DNA of 32,023 nucleotides from Planctomycetota bacterium (GTDB lineage: Bacteria; Planctomycetota; UBA1135; UBA2386), in the NCBI GenBank assembly GCA_016793305.1, contig JAEUHU010000289.1, positions 1-32,023 of the forward strand. The letters run 5' to 3'. Under the pieces are notes generated by a model. That model was not told the DNA's origin. It did not search any database and was given only the letters and a program-made list of their open reading frames with translations. Below, in pieces: positions 1 to 6,510 of the stretch (its first letter is position 1; each line of letters starts with the position of its first letter). Both the position numbers and the translations under genes were made by a program.

Positions 1-1
1 G

Positions 2-208
2 TCGGCCGTGCACGCGCAGGGCTACGCGTTCCAGATCGAGATGGCGTTCCGCATGGTGCGCGCCGGCTTCAAGGTGCGCGAGATCCCGATCCACTTCGTC
101 GACCGCCGCGTCGGCAAGTCGAAGATGGACGGCAAGATCGCGCGCGAGGCGCTGCTGCTGGTGCCGAAGCTGCGAGGGCGCGTGAAGAAGGAACGCCTCG
201 CCGACTGA
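2..208 (+). CDS. C-terminal end of a polyprenol/dolichol-phosphate mannosyltransferase (GT2 family), partial
   Basis: Only the last 68 codons are inside the window; the reading frame is open from base 2 to the TGA at 206-208 and the start lies upstream. The protein reads SAVHAQGYAFQIEM, then RAGFKVREIPIHFVDRRVGKSKM and a short basic tail. This matches the C-terminal end of the GT2 catalytic domain of dolichol- or polyprenol-phosphate mannose synthases, where the G-Y-x-F-Q-I-E-M stretch and the I-x-F-x-R-x-x-G-x-S-K-M motif are typical. Such enzymes move mannose (or another hexose) from a nucleotide sugar to a polyprenyl phosphate at the cytoplasmic face of the membrane. There is no C-terminal membrane domain, so it is the short, Ppm1/DPM1-like form. 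The exact sugar cannot be read from this fragment. Confidence 0.85.
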   Translation, partial: SAVHAQGYAFQIEMAFRMVRAGFKVREIPIHFVDRRVGKSKMDGKIAREALLLVPKLRGRVKKERLAD

Positions 209-344
209 CGGCAAGGCGGCGGCAGCAGCCCCTGGTTGGCGATCAGCTGTTGCCGCAGGTGCTGGCGCGTTTGCTGCGCCGCGATCCCGTTGGCATGGCC
301 ACACGAGCAACACAGCGACGATTTCCTCGAGCAGCCGCGCCTGC

Positions 345-373
345 TTGACGATCCTGGTCTGACCAGACAGAAT
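345..373 (+). promoter_or_regulatory. Putative sigma70-type promoter of the vapBC operon
   Basis: TTGACG at 345-350 matches the -35 consensus at 5 of 6 positions, and CAGAAT at 368-373 matches the -10 consensus at 4 of 6, with an ideal 17-bp spacer. Transcription would begin around base 380, essentially at the ATG at 381, and no Shine-Dalgarno sequence precedes that ATG, so the mRNA may be leaderless. The spacer contains a perfect palindrome, listed separately. The rest of the 172-bp gap (209-344) shows no supported gene. Confidence 0.5.
354..366. promoter_or_regulatory. Palindromic operator inside the vapBC promoter
   Basis: CTGGTC-T-GACCAG is a perfect 6-bp inverted repeat around one central base, sitting between the -35 and -10 hexamers. 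VapB/Phd antitoxins, alone or with their toxin, commonly bind such palindromes to repress their own operon. Autoregulation here is inferred from position and symmetry. Confidence 0.5.
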
Positions 374-380
374 AGATTTC

Positions 381-635
381 ATGAGCGCCGACCGCGTCCG
401 CGAAGTGGGGGTCTTCGACGCCAAGACCCGACTCAGCTACCTCCTCGACCAGGTCGAGCGCGGGGACTGCATCGTCATCACGCGCCACGGACGCCCGGTC
501 GCACAGCTGGTCCCCTACATCGAGTTCGATCGGGCCCGCGTGCGCGCCGCCGTCCAGGCGCTGCTGGAGTTCGAGGGCGGCAGGCTGCCGGAGGGCGCCA
601 GCATCCGGCAACTGCGGGACGAGGGCCGGCCTTGA
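381..635 (+). CDS. vapB: Antitoxin of the Phd/YefM (VapB-type) family
   Basis: This 84-residue protein has the Phd/YefM N-terminal DNA-binding and dimerisation fold: VREVGVFDAKTRLSYLLDQV, then GDCIVITRHGRPVAQLVP at about residues 28-45. This is the conserved signature of type II antitoxins. The remaining C-terminal part, rich in charged residues, would be the toxin-neutralising tail. It lies directly upstream of a PIN-domain toxin with a 4-nt TTGA stop/start overlap, so the two are co-translated. The start is the ATG at 381; no ribosome binding site is visible, and the predicted transcription start falls almost on this ATG, fitting a leaderless message. Expected role: bind and inhibit VapC, and repress the operon through the palindrome at 354-366. 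Confidence 0.88.
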   Translation: MSADRVREVGVFDAKTRLSYLLDQVERGDCIVITRHGRPVAQLVPYIEFDRARVRAAVQALLEFEGGRLPEGASIRQLRDEGRP

Positions 636-1051
636 GCGGGATCGTGATCGACAGCTCGATCGCCCTCACCTGGTGCTTCCGCGACCAGCGCTGCGCCTAC
701 GGCGACCTGGTGCTCGGCTTGTTGGTCGAGAACGTGGCCATCGTCCCAGCCCTCTGGTGGCTCGAGGTCGCCAACGTCACCGCCCTCGCCGAGCGCAGGG
801 GCGGCTTGAGTCAGGCGCAGCGCGTTCGCTTCTTCGAGCTGCTGGGCAACCTGCGCATCACGACCGACCCGGTCGAAGGTCCACGCACGCTCGGCGCGGT
901 GGTCGACATCGCGCTGGCCCACCAACTCACCGTCTACGACGCGACGTTCCTCGAAGTGGCGCAACGCATGCGGGCCCCTCTCGCAACGCTCGACGGGCCG
1001 CTGCGGCGCGCAGCGAACGCCGCCGGCGTGGCCCTGCTGCCGGGCGGCTGA
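632..1051 (+). CDS. vapC: PIN-domain ribonuclease toxin, VapC family
   Basis: This 139-residue protein starts at a TTG (632-634) that overlaps the antitoxin TGA as TTGA. The frame is open further upstream, but homology begins here with GIVIDSSIALTW. The acidic residues expected for a PIN-domain Mg2+ site are visible: Asp7 (VIDSS), Glu45 (WWLEVANV), Asp103 (VYDATFLEVA) and Asp121 (ATLDGPLRRAA). VapC toxins are endoribonucleases that cleave tRNA or rRNA when freed from the antitoxin; the target here is unknown. All acidic residues are present, so the toxin looks intact. The pair sits alone between a glycosyltransferase and purF with no integrase or IS nearby. Confidence 0.88.
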   Translation: MSGIVIDSSIALTWCFRDQRCAYGDLVLGLLVENVAIVPALWWLEVANVTALAERRGGLSQAQRVRFFELLGNLRITTDPVEGPRTLGAVVDIALAHQLTVYDATFLEVAQRMRAPLATLDGPLRRAANAAGVALLPGG

Positions 1052-1100
1052 ACCGGCTCGCCCGCAGCGCGCCCCGGCCCAGCCCGCGCCGCCCGCGCGA

Positions 1101-2555
1101 TCAGACCTTGCTGGCTTCCATGCGATCGCGCTCGATGTCCGCGATCATCGACTCGGTGATGTCACCGGTCGGGTAGGTGCCGGCGAAGCAGGCGTTGCAG
1201 AACTGCAGGTCCTTGTTGCCGGCCGTGCGCACCGCGTCCTCCATCTGCTCGAGCGTCTGGTAGAGCACGTGATCGGCGCCGAGTTCGCGCGCGATCTCCT
1301 CGTGCGTGCGGCCGCGCGCGACGAACTCGCGCTTCGTCGACATGTCGATGCCGTAGAGGCACGGGAACAGCAGCGGCGGCGAGTACGACGCGAGGTAGAC
1401 CTTCGCCGCACCCATCTGGCGCGCGATCTTGACCATCTGCCGGCTCGTGTTGCCGCGCACGATCGAGTCGTCGAGGATGACGACGCGCTTGCCCTCGAAC
1501 TCGGCGCGGATCGGGTTCAGCTTGGTGCGGATCGTCGCCTGCCGCGCCTTGTCGTTCGGCATGATGAACGTGCGGCCGACGTAGCGGTTCTTGACGAAGC
1601 CTTCGCGGCACGGCACGCCGATCACTTCGGCCATCGTCTGCCCCGCGGTGCGCGCGGACTCGGGCACCGGGATGACGACGTCGGCGACCAGCTTGGTCTC
1701 GAGGAACGCGCGACCGAGGCGACGGCCGAGTTCCATGCGCGCCTCGTAGACCGAGGTGCCGTCGAGGAACGTGTCCGGCCGCGCGAAGTAGACGTATTCG
1801 AAGATGCACGGGCGGTGCGGCTTGTCGGCCACCTGCCGGATGTGCGGCACGCGGTCCTTGCCGATCCACACCATCTCGCCGGCCTTCAGGTCGCGGACGA
1901 TCTCGTAGCCGGCGACGTCGAGCACGACCGACTCGCTGGCCACCGCGTACCACGTTCCCTCCGGCGTGACCTTCTTGCCGAAGATGCACGGCTTGATGCC
2001 GTACGGGTCGCGGAACGCATACATGCCCTCGCTGGTGATGCCGGCGACGGAGTAGGCGCCCTTGACGCGGTCGTAGACCTCCTTCACCGCGGCCTGCACG
2101 TCGTCCGGGGTGACCGGGTCGGAGTGGCGGCGCATCAGCGCGTCGGCGAACACGTAGAGCACCACCTCGAGGTCGCAGTTGCTGCCGAGGTGGATGTTGC
2201 GCTGCGCGAAGTAGGTGCGCTTCAGCTCGTGGAAGTTGGTGACGTTGCCGTTGTGCGCCATCGCCGTGCCGACCGGGTAGTCGAGCCAGAACGGCTGCAC
2301 GTCGGTGTCCTCGCCGAGGCCGACCGTCGGGTAGCGCACGTGGGCCACGGCGAGGTGGCCACGCAGACGCTGCAGGTGCTTCTCCTGGAAGACCTCACGG
2401 ACGAGACCGAGTCCCTTCTTGGCCTGGAAGCGATCCTTGAACGTCACCGCTCCGGCGGCGTCCTGACCGCGGTGCTGGATGGCGAGCAGCCCGTTCAGGG
2501 CGTCGTGGATGGCGTCGGAGTCGGACGGGCCGAAGATGGAGATGAAGCCGCACAT
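1101..2555 (-). CDS. purF: Amidophosphoribosyltransferase (glutamine PRPP amidotransferase)
   Basis: This enzyme makes 5-phosphoribosylamine from PRPP and glutamine, the first committed step of purine synthesis. The ATG at 2555 is chosen because it gives Met-Cys-Gly-Phe; Cys2 becomes the N-terminal nucleophile of the class II glutaminase domain after Met removal. The frame is open 87 nt further upstream, but using that would bury the catalytic Cys. The N-terminal glutaminase domain shows QHRGQDAAG, HVRYPTVG and AHNGNVTN. The C-terminal phosphoribosyltransferase domain has the PRPP loop VVILDDSIVRGNTS. Four cysteines fit the [4Fe-4S] ligands of the Bacillus-type enzyme: one in PCIFEYVYF, one in PCLYGIDM and two in FCNACFAG. 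Length (484 aa) is usual. The downstream neighbour is vapC, convergent; upstream, only 31 bp separate it from a divergent aminotransferase. Confidence 0.97.
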   Translation of the reverse strand: MCGFISIFGPSDSDAIHDALNGLLAIQHRGQDAAGAVTFKDRFQAKKGLGLVREVFQEKHLQRLRGHLAVAHVRYPTVGLGEDTDVQPFWLDYPVGTAMAHNGNVTNFHELKRTYFAQRNIHLGSNCDLEVVLYVFADALMRRHSDPVTPDDVQAAVKEVYDRVKGAYSVAGITSEGMYAFRDPYGIKPCIFGKKVTPEGTWYAVASESVVLDVAGYEIVRDLKAGEMVWIGKDRVPHIRQVADKPHRPCIFEYVYFARPDTFLDGTSVYEARMELGRRLGRAFLETKLVADVVIPVPESARTAGQTMAEVIGVPCREGFVKNRYVGRTFIMPNDKARQATIRTKLNPIRAEFEGKRVVILDDSIVRGNTSRQMVKIARQMGAAKVYLASYSPPLLFPCLYGIDMSTKREFVARGRTHEEIARELGADHVLYQTLEQMEDAVRTAGNKDLQFCNACFAGTYPTGDITESMIADIERDRMEASKV

Positions 2556-2586
2556 GAGGGGGAGCGAGCTTACCATCCGGCCCCCG

Positions 2587-3489
2587 ATGACGAACCTCTG
2601 CAACGTGGACGGCGCGATCCTGGCCGAACGGGACGCTCGCATCCCCGTTCTCGACCGCGGCTTCCTGTTCGGCGACTCGATCTACGAAGTGGTCCGCACC
2701 TTCGGCGGCGTGCCGTTCGGCTGGCCCGAGCACTGGGCGCGCCTCGTGGCCTCGGCCGAGGCGATCCGCCTGCGGCTCGACCTCGACGAAGCGGCCATCG
2801 CGCGCCGCATCGCCGCGACGGTCCGCGCCGCCGGCGACGGCGACCACTACGTGCGCCTGGTGGTGACCCGCGGCACCGGCGAGGCACCGAACATCGACCT
2901 GGCCTACGCGAAGAGCCCGCCCTGCTGGGTGGTGCTGGTCCGGCCGCTGACACCGATCTCGGGCATGACGTCCCGGCTGGCGATCGTCGACCGCCTGCGC
3001 AACGACCGACGGGCCCTCGACCCGGCGACGAAGAGCGGCAACTACCTCAACTCGGTGCTCGGGCTCGCCGAAGCGAAGGACCAGGGCGCCACCGATTGCG
3101 TGATGGTCAACGCCTTCGGCTTCGTCACCGAAGCGTCGACGTCGAACCTGTTCGCGTTCGTCGACGGCACCTGGACCACCCCAGCACTGGGCGACGGGAT
3201 CCTGGCCGGCATCACGCGGTCGCTGCTGCTGCAGAGTGCCGCGAACGCGGGCGAACGGGTGGTCGAGCGGCACCTGACCGCCGGCGACCTGCGCCGCGCC
3301 GACGAGATCTTCCTGTCGAGCACGCTGCGCGACATCGGGCCGGTGACCCACCTGGACGGTCGCGCGATCGGCGACGGGCGGGCCGGCCCACGCACGAGCC
3401 GCTGGATGGCGTCGTTCCAGACGTTCGTACGAGAACGACTGCGCAATCACGACGGGCCGCTCTGGCGCCGCCTGGTCGAAGGCGGCTGA
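2587..3489 (+). CDS. Class IV PLP-dependent aminotransferase (branched-chain aminotransferase-like)
   Basis: This 300-residue fold-type IV PLP enzyme has GFLFGDSIYEVVRTFGG near the N-terminus, the PLP-binding Lys149 in TKSGNYLNSVLG, a TEASTSNLF motif and GILAGITR for phosphate binding. The family includes branched-chain aminotransferase (IlvE), D-amino-acid aminotransferase and aminodeoxychorismate lyase (PabC); the general pattern fits an IlvE-like enzyme best, but substrate cannot be fixed from sequence reading alone. The ATG at 2587 is chosen because homology begins at NLCNVDGAI and the frame upstream runs back into purF on the other strand. TACCAT at 2571-2576 could act as a -10 element, leaving only a few bases of leader. 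It is divergent from purF. Confidence 0.85.
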   Translation: MTNLCNVDGAILAERDARIPVLDRGFLFGDSIYEVVRTFGGVPFGWPEHWARLVASAEAIRLRLDLDEAAIARRIAATVRAAGDGDHYVRLVVTRGTGEAPNIDLAYAKSPPCWVVLVRPLTPISGMTSRLAIVDRLRNDRRALDPATKSGNYLNSVLGLAEAKDQGATDCVMVNAFGFVTEASTSNLFAFVDGTWTTPALGDGILAGITRSLLLQSAANAGERVVERHLTAGDLRRADEIFLSSTLRDIGPVTHLDGRAIGDGRAGPRTSRWMASFQTFVRERLRNHDGPLWRRLVEGG

Positions 3490-3633
3490 CGCCGGCTCGC
3501 GGCGAGAGCGCGAGTCGACGAATCGTGTCTGCAGCCGCCGGGCTCGGGCCGGTTCGCATCGAGGCGATGGACCCGCAGGACGGCTCGCCGTGACAGGCGG
3601 GCGTCGCGCAACACGCCTGGCGGACTTCCCGGA

Positions 3634-4017
3634 TCAGGCCAGCACGTCGGCCAGGATGCCCTGGATGCGCTCGAGCGCCTGGCGGTACTTCGCCTTGGCC
3701 TGCTCGCTGCCCTTGACCGCCGCGACGATGCCGTCGAGCGTGCCATCGAACGCCGGCATCGAGACCTTGCGCGGACGACCCGGGCCCCGCTTCGGCGCCC
3801 CGGCGGCCGCGGCCTTCGCCTTGGCGGCCTTGCCCTGACCACGCGGTGCCTGCTTGACGATGCCGAGCAGCGCCTGCGCGCGGCCGAACATGATCGGGAA
3901 GATCTTCAGCTTCTTCTTGTCCGCGGCTTCCTTGATCTCCGAGTACGCGGCGTTCTTGTTGCTCTTCAGACTCTCGACGATGAAGTCCATCGCCGGATTG
4001 CTCTTCTTTGCTGCCAT
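3634..4017 (-). CDS. Small basic protein with an AT-hook (possible nucleoid-associated protein)
   Basis: This 127-residue Lys/Ala-rich protein has three visible parts. Residues 1-55 (NPAMDFIVESLKS, then YSEIKEAADKKKLKIFPIMFGRAQALLGIV) look like a small helical domain. A basic Ala/Gly/Lys linker contains KRGPGRPRK, a classical AT-hook core (GRPRK) that contacts the minor groove of AT-rich DNA. Residues about 85-127 form a second predicted helical segment with evenly spaced Lys. I do not recognise the flanking domains. A role in DNA compaction or gene regulation is inferred from the AT-hook and charge. A plausible promoter lies upstream at 4073-4101. Only a weak AGG precedes the ATG. It stands as a single gene, with 144 bp of featureless sequence (3490-3633) downstream. 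Confidence 0.8.
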   Translation of the reverse strand: MAAKKSNPAMDFIVESLKSNKNAAYSEIKEAADKKKLKIFPIMFGRAQALLGIVKQAPRGQGKAAKAKAAAAGAPKRGPGRPRKVSMPAFDGTLDGIVAAVKGSEQAKAKYRQALERIQGILADVLA

Positions 4018-4072
4018 CTGTGTTTACCTGCGTGGTGGGGGTCCGACGACCTCACGGCCGTCCGCTGGCGAC

Positions 4073-4101
4073 ATTGTCCAATGAGCATCCGTCGATTGCA
4101 A
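4073..4101 (-). promoter_or_regulatory. Putative sigma70-type promoter of the AT-hook gene
   Basis: Read on the minus strand, TTGCAA (4101-4096) and GACAAT (4078-4073) each match their consensus hexamers at 4 of 6 positions and are separated by exactly 17 bp. The 5' leader to the ATG at 4017 would be about 50 nt. The region is noticeably more AT-rich than its surroundings. Confidence 0.4.
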
Positions 4102-4117
4102 GCAATGCGATCGGTGT

Positions 4118-5938
4118 TCACTTCCCGGCCGTGACTGTCCAAGACTCGCCTGGGGCCAGGATCAAAGAAGGAACCGGGCGCAGGGTCTGCTGCAATGCAT
4201 GCAGGGACCGCAGTGAGTGGCGGGGGAAATCGGCTCGCAAGGGCCCCAGGAACACGTCGTCGATCAGCACGAGGCGTGGGCGCACCTTGGCGACGATGGC
4301 CGGACCCTCGGCATTGTGCGGCGACAGGATCAGCAGATCGACGTCCTGCGCCTCGATCTCCGCGGCCCGCAGGCTCGGAGCGATCAGCAGGAGACTCGGG
4401 CCGTCCGGCAGCTCGAGGCGATAGCTGCAGCTCCACGGCACCATGCCGTCCGACAGCGCCTTCCCCAGGGCGTGCACCTGGGTTCCCGAAGGCTGTCCGT
4501 AGGACTTGCCGAGTTCGGCGAGCGGAATGCGATCCATGGCCACCATCGGCAGGTGGAAGGCGATGTGGGTGAACACAGCGCGTGGCGGATCTGCAGAGAG
4601 CATGCGGATCAGCAGCTGGTCGTTGCGACGCACGATTTCGAGCGGTTGCGTCAGCACGCAGAACTCGGTTCCACCCCAGAGCCAGCCGGCCAGATCGGCC
4701 CCGGCCGCGTCGATCACGAAGTTGCGGGTCGGCGAGCGCACGAGCCAGCCACCGGCAGGGATCCGGAACAGCCGCATCGAACGGGCCGGCACCGGGTCCT
4801 CGGCGTTCTTCGAGACGGCCTGGAGCCGCTCGTTCCACCACGCCGGGAGGCCGCGCGCCTGCAGTCCGGCGACCTCGCGAGACATGCGCCGGTGGATGCG
4901 TTGGTGGTACTCGAGCAGGTCGACCCGAGGGAAGCGCTCGCAATGCGCGTCGATCTCCTCGAGCACGCCGAGGCGACGACTGCCCCCACAATCCGCGGGC
5001 GACTTCGAGCCGTCATAGACGGCCGGCGGATGCTGCAGCAGACGCGAGGTGAGTTCCTGCCAGTAGGCCATTGGTCGGGCCGGCGGCTCCGTGACGGCCG
5101 GCTTCGCCGGGAACTGCGGCATGACACCCTGCAGCACCTTCTCGTCCGGTACCAGCATCATGCTGGCGTGCAGGCCAGGATCGACGATCGGCGAACAACC
5201 GAACACGAGGCCGACGCGCGTCTGCGGCATGCTGTCGGTCGTCTCGTCGAAGTCGTTGACGACGATCTGCACGTCGATGGTGGCGCCGGATGCCGGCTTG
5301 CGCCCGATTGGCAGGATCTCCGACCAGGGAATGCGGGCCTCGTAGTTGGTGATGCCCTGCTCCTTGTCGTGCAGCACCACGACGCGCCCCACCGCCTGTT
5401 CGAGCGAACGTGCCGTGCCGCGCAGCCGATCCCAGAGCACGAGATCGCGCCCGGCCTGGTCGGCGAGCCAGAAGCTCCGATCCTCCTCACGACCGGGATC
5501 GGGACCGTTGCTGCGGGTGTTGCGGTCCGGATCGAACGAAACCAGGATGCTGTCGGCGACCGGGATCTCCGTCAGCTGCATCGTGGCCGCATCGAGCCCC
5601 CTGTGCCAGTCGTCCTTGACCGCGACACTGCAGTAGAGCGCGTCGGCATCCCACAGGAAGAACGCCAATGCGCTGACATCGGCCGGACCGTGATAGGAGC
5701 CATGGGCCGAGCCCGACACCTGGCGCGTGTCGTCCATGCGCACCGCCGGCAGCTCGGGCCAGTCGAGCAGGGACCCGTCGACCTGCAGTTCGCGCGCCCC
5801 TCGCGGCAGCACGAGGATCTGGGGCAACAGCATCGGCGCCACCTGGGGTGCCGGCGGCGCGACCGGGCCGGACGGATCCTGGGCCGCCAACACCGCGACC
5901 AGGGACGAGGACAGCGACAGCGCGCAGCTCCGGTTCAA
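4118..5938 (-). CDS. Secreted protein: CBM9/DOMON-like domain plus degenerate metallo-beta-lactamase-like domain
   Basis: This 606-residue protein starts at a TTG (5938-5936) that overlaps the upstream gene's TGA as TTGA; this start exposes a signal peptide (MNRSCALSLSSSLVAVLAA). Residues about 47-240 resemble a CBM9-like beta-sandwich of the kind that binds carbohydrate or heme: VDGSLLDWPELP, then DADALYCSVAVKDD, DSILVSFDPDR and ARIPWSEI. A helical linker follows. From about residue 385 the order of motifs resembles a UlaG-like metallo-beta-lactamase fold (RIPAGGWLV, NFVIDAAG, CVLTQPLEIV, DLLILSPH), but the HxHxDH zinc motif expected near CVLTQPLEIV is absent. The second domain is therefore probably non-catalytic or misassigned. 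It is the last gene of an operon with aspartate kinase, signal peptidase and a CPBP protease. Function unknown. Confidence 0.75.
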   Translation of the reverse strand: MNRSCALSLSSSLVAVLAAQDPSGPVAPPAPQVAPMLLPQILVLPRGARELQVDGSLLDWPELPAVRMDDTRQVSGSAHGSYHGPADVSALAFFLWDADALYCSVAVKDDWHRGLDAATMQLTEIPVADSILVSFDPDRNTRSNGPDPGREEDRSFWLADQAGRDLVLWDRLRGTARSLEQAVGRVVVLHDKEQGITNYEARIPWSEILPIGRKPASGATIDVQIVVNDFDETTDSMPQTRVGLVFGCSPIVDPGLHASMMLVPDEKVLQGVMPQFPAKPAVTEPPARPMAYWQELTSRLLQHPPAVYDGSKSPADCGGSRRLGVLEEIDAHCERFPRVDLLEYHQRIHRRMSREVAGLQARGLPAWWNERLQAVSKNAEDPVPARSMRLFRIPAGGWLVRSPTRNFVIDAAGADLAGWLWGGTEFCVLTQPLEIVRRNDQLLIRMLSADPPRAVFTHIAFHLPMVAMDRIPLAELGKSYGQPSGTQVHALGKALSDGMVPWSCSYRLELPDGPSLLLIAPSLRAAEIEAQDVDLLILSPHNAEGPAIVAKVRPRLVLIDDVFLGPLRADFPRHSLRSLHALQQTLRPVPSLILAPGESWTVTAGK

Positions 5939-6510
5939 AGCAGTCTCCGCATGTTGCAGTGGTTCAGCACGGCGTTGGCGACCGAGGTCGCCAAGAGGCC
6001 GAAACCCGATTCGATCAGGGCGACGAGCATCGTGGTGCCGAGCAGGGCCGGCAACCACACACGCGTCATGCCGCTGGCGATAATCACGCCGAGGAACAGG
6101 GCAACGGCGCCGATCGGCCCGAGTGCGTCCAGCGCCGCACCGCGCACCAGGAATTCCTCGCCGAGCACGCCGGCCAACAGCATCACCGAACGTCCCGTGT
6201 CACCGAGACCGGCCAGCAATCGCCGGGCGGAGGCGTCGAAGTCCTGCAGCGCCGTCGAACGCCTGGCCGCCAGGGCGAACAGGAACGCGAGCCAGAGCCC
6301 CACCGCGACCCCGACGCCGAGGTCGACCAACGGACCATGCCCGCCGACCGCGATCTCCACGAGATGGTCGAGGCGCCCGCGCCAGTCGAGCCACACCAGG
6401 GCCGCCAGCACGGCCAGCAGGTTCGACGCCACGCTGGTCCAGAGCAGTTGGGCCGGAGTCGGTGGCTCGTCCCGAACCGGCCGCGAGTCGCGGTCCGGCC
6501 CTTCGCTCAC
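5935..6510 (-). CDS. CPBP-family (CaaX-protease-like) intramembrane metalloprotease
   Basis: This 191-residue hydrophobic protein has several membrane segments. It carries the CPBP/Abi signature: motif 1 EExxxR in GEEFLVRGAALDAL, and the final motif NHCNMRR near the C-terminus, which supplies the last His/Asn. Eukaryotic relatives (Rce1) trim prenylated proteins; bacterial members act on unknown substrates, in bacteriocin immunity or in membrane-protein processing. The start is a GTG (6510-6508) overlapping the signal peptidase stop as GTGA. A strong GGAGG at 6517-6521 on the minus strand supports it. Its stop overlaps the TTG of the next gene. Position directly after a signal peptidase suggests a shared role in processing exported proteins, an inference only. 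Confidence 0.85.
   Translation of the reverse strand: MSEGPDRDSRPVRDEPPTPAQLLWTSVASNLLAVLAALVWLDWRGRLDHLVEIAVGGHGPLVDLGVGVAVGLWLAFLFALAARRSTALQDFDASARRLLAGLGDTGRSVMLLAGVLGEEFLVRGAALDALGPIGAVALFLGVIIASGMTRVWLPALLGTTMLVALIESGFGLLATSVANAVLNHCNMRRLL

Noticed and set aside
236..1051. Single long frame reading from 236 through the VapC stop as a 271-residue protein
   Set aside because: The first part is out of frame with the antitoxin and has no homology; PIN-domain homology begins just after the TTG at 632, which overlaps the antitoxin stop.
1039..1064. CGGGCG/CGCCCG pairing around the vapC stop as a terminator
   Set aside because: Six base pairs with a 12-nt unpaired loop is weak, overlaps the stop codon and lacks a T-run.
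1269..3593. Long plus-strand open frame across purF and the aminotransferase
   Set aside because: It is antisense to purF, of Arg/Asp/His-rich low-information composition typical of high-GC shadow frames, and recognisable domains occupy the other frames.
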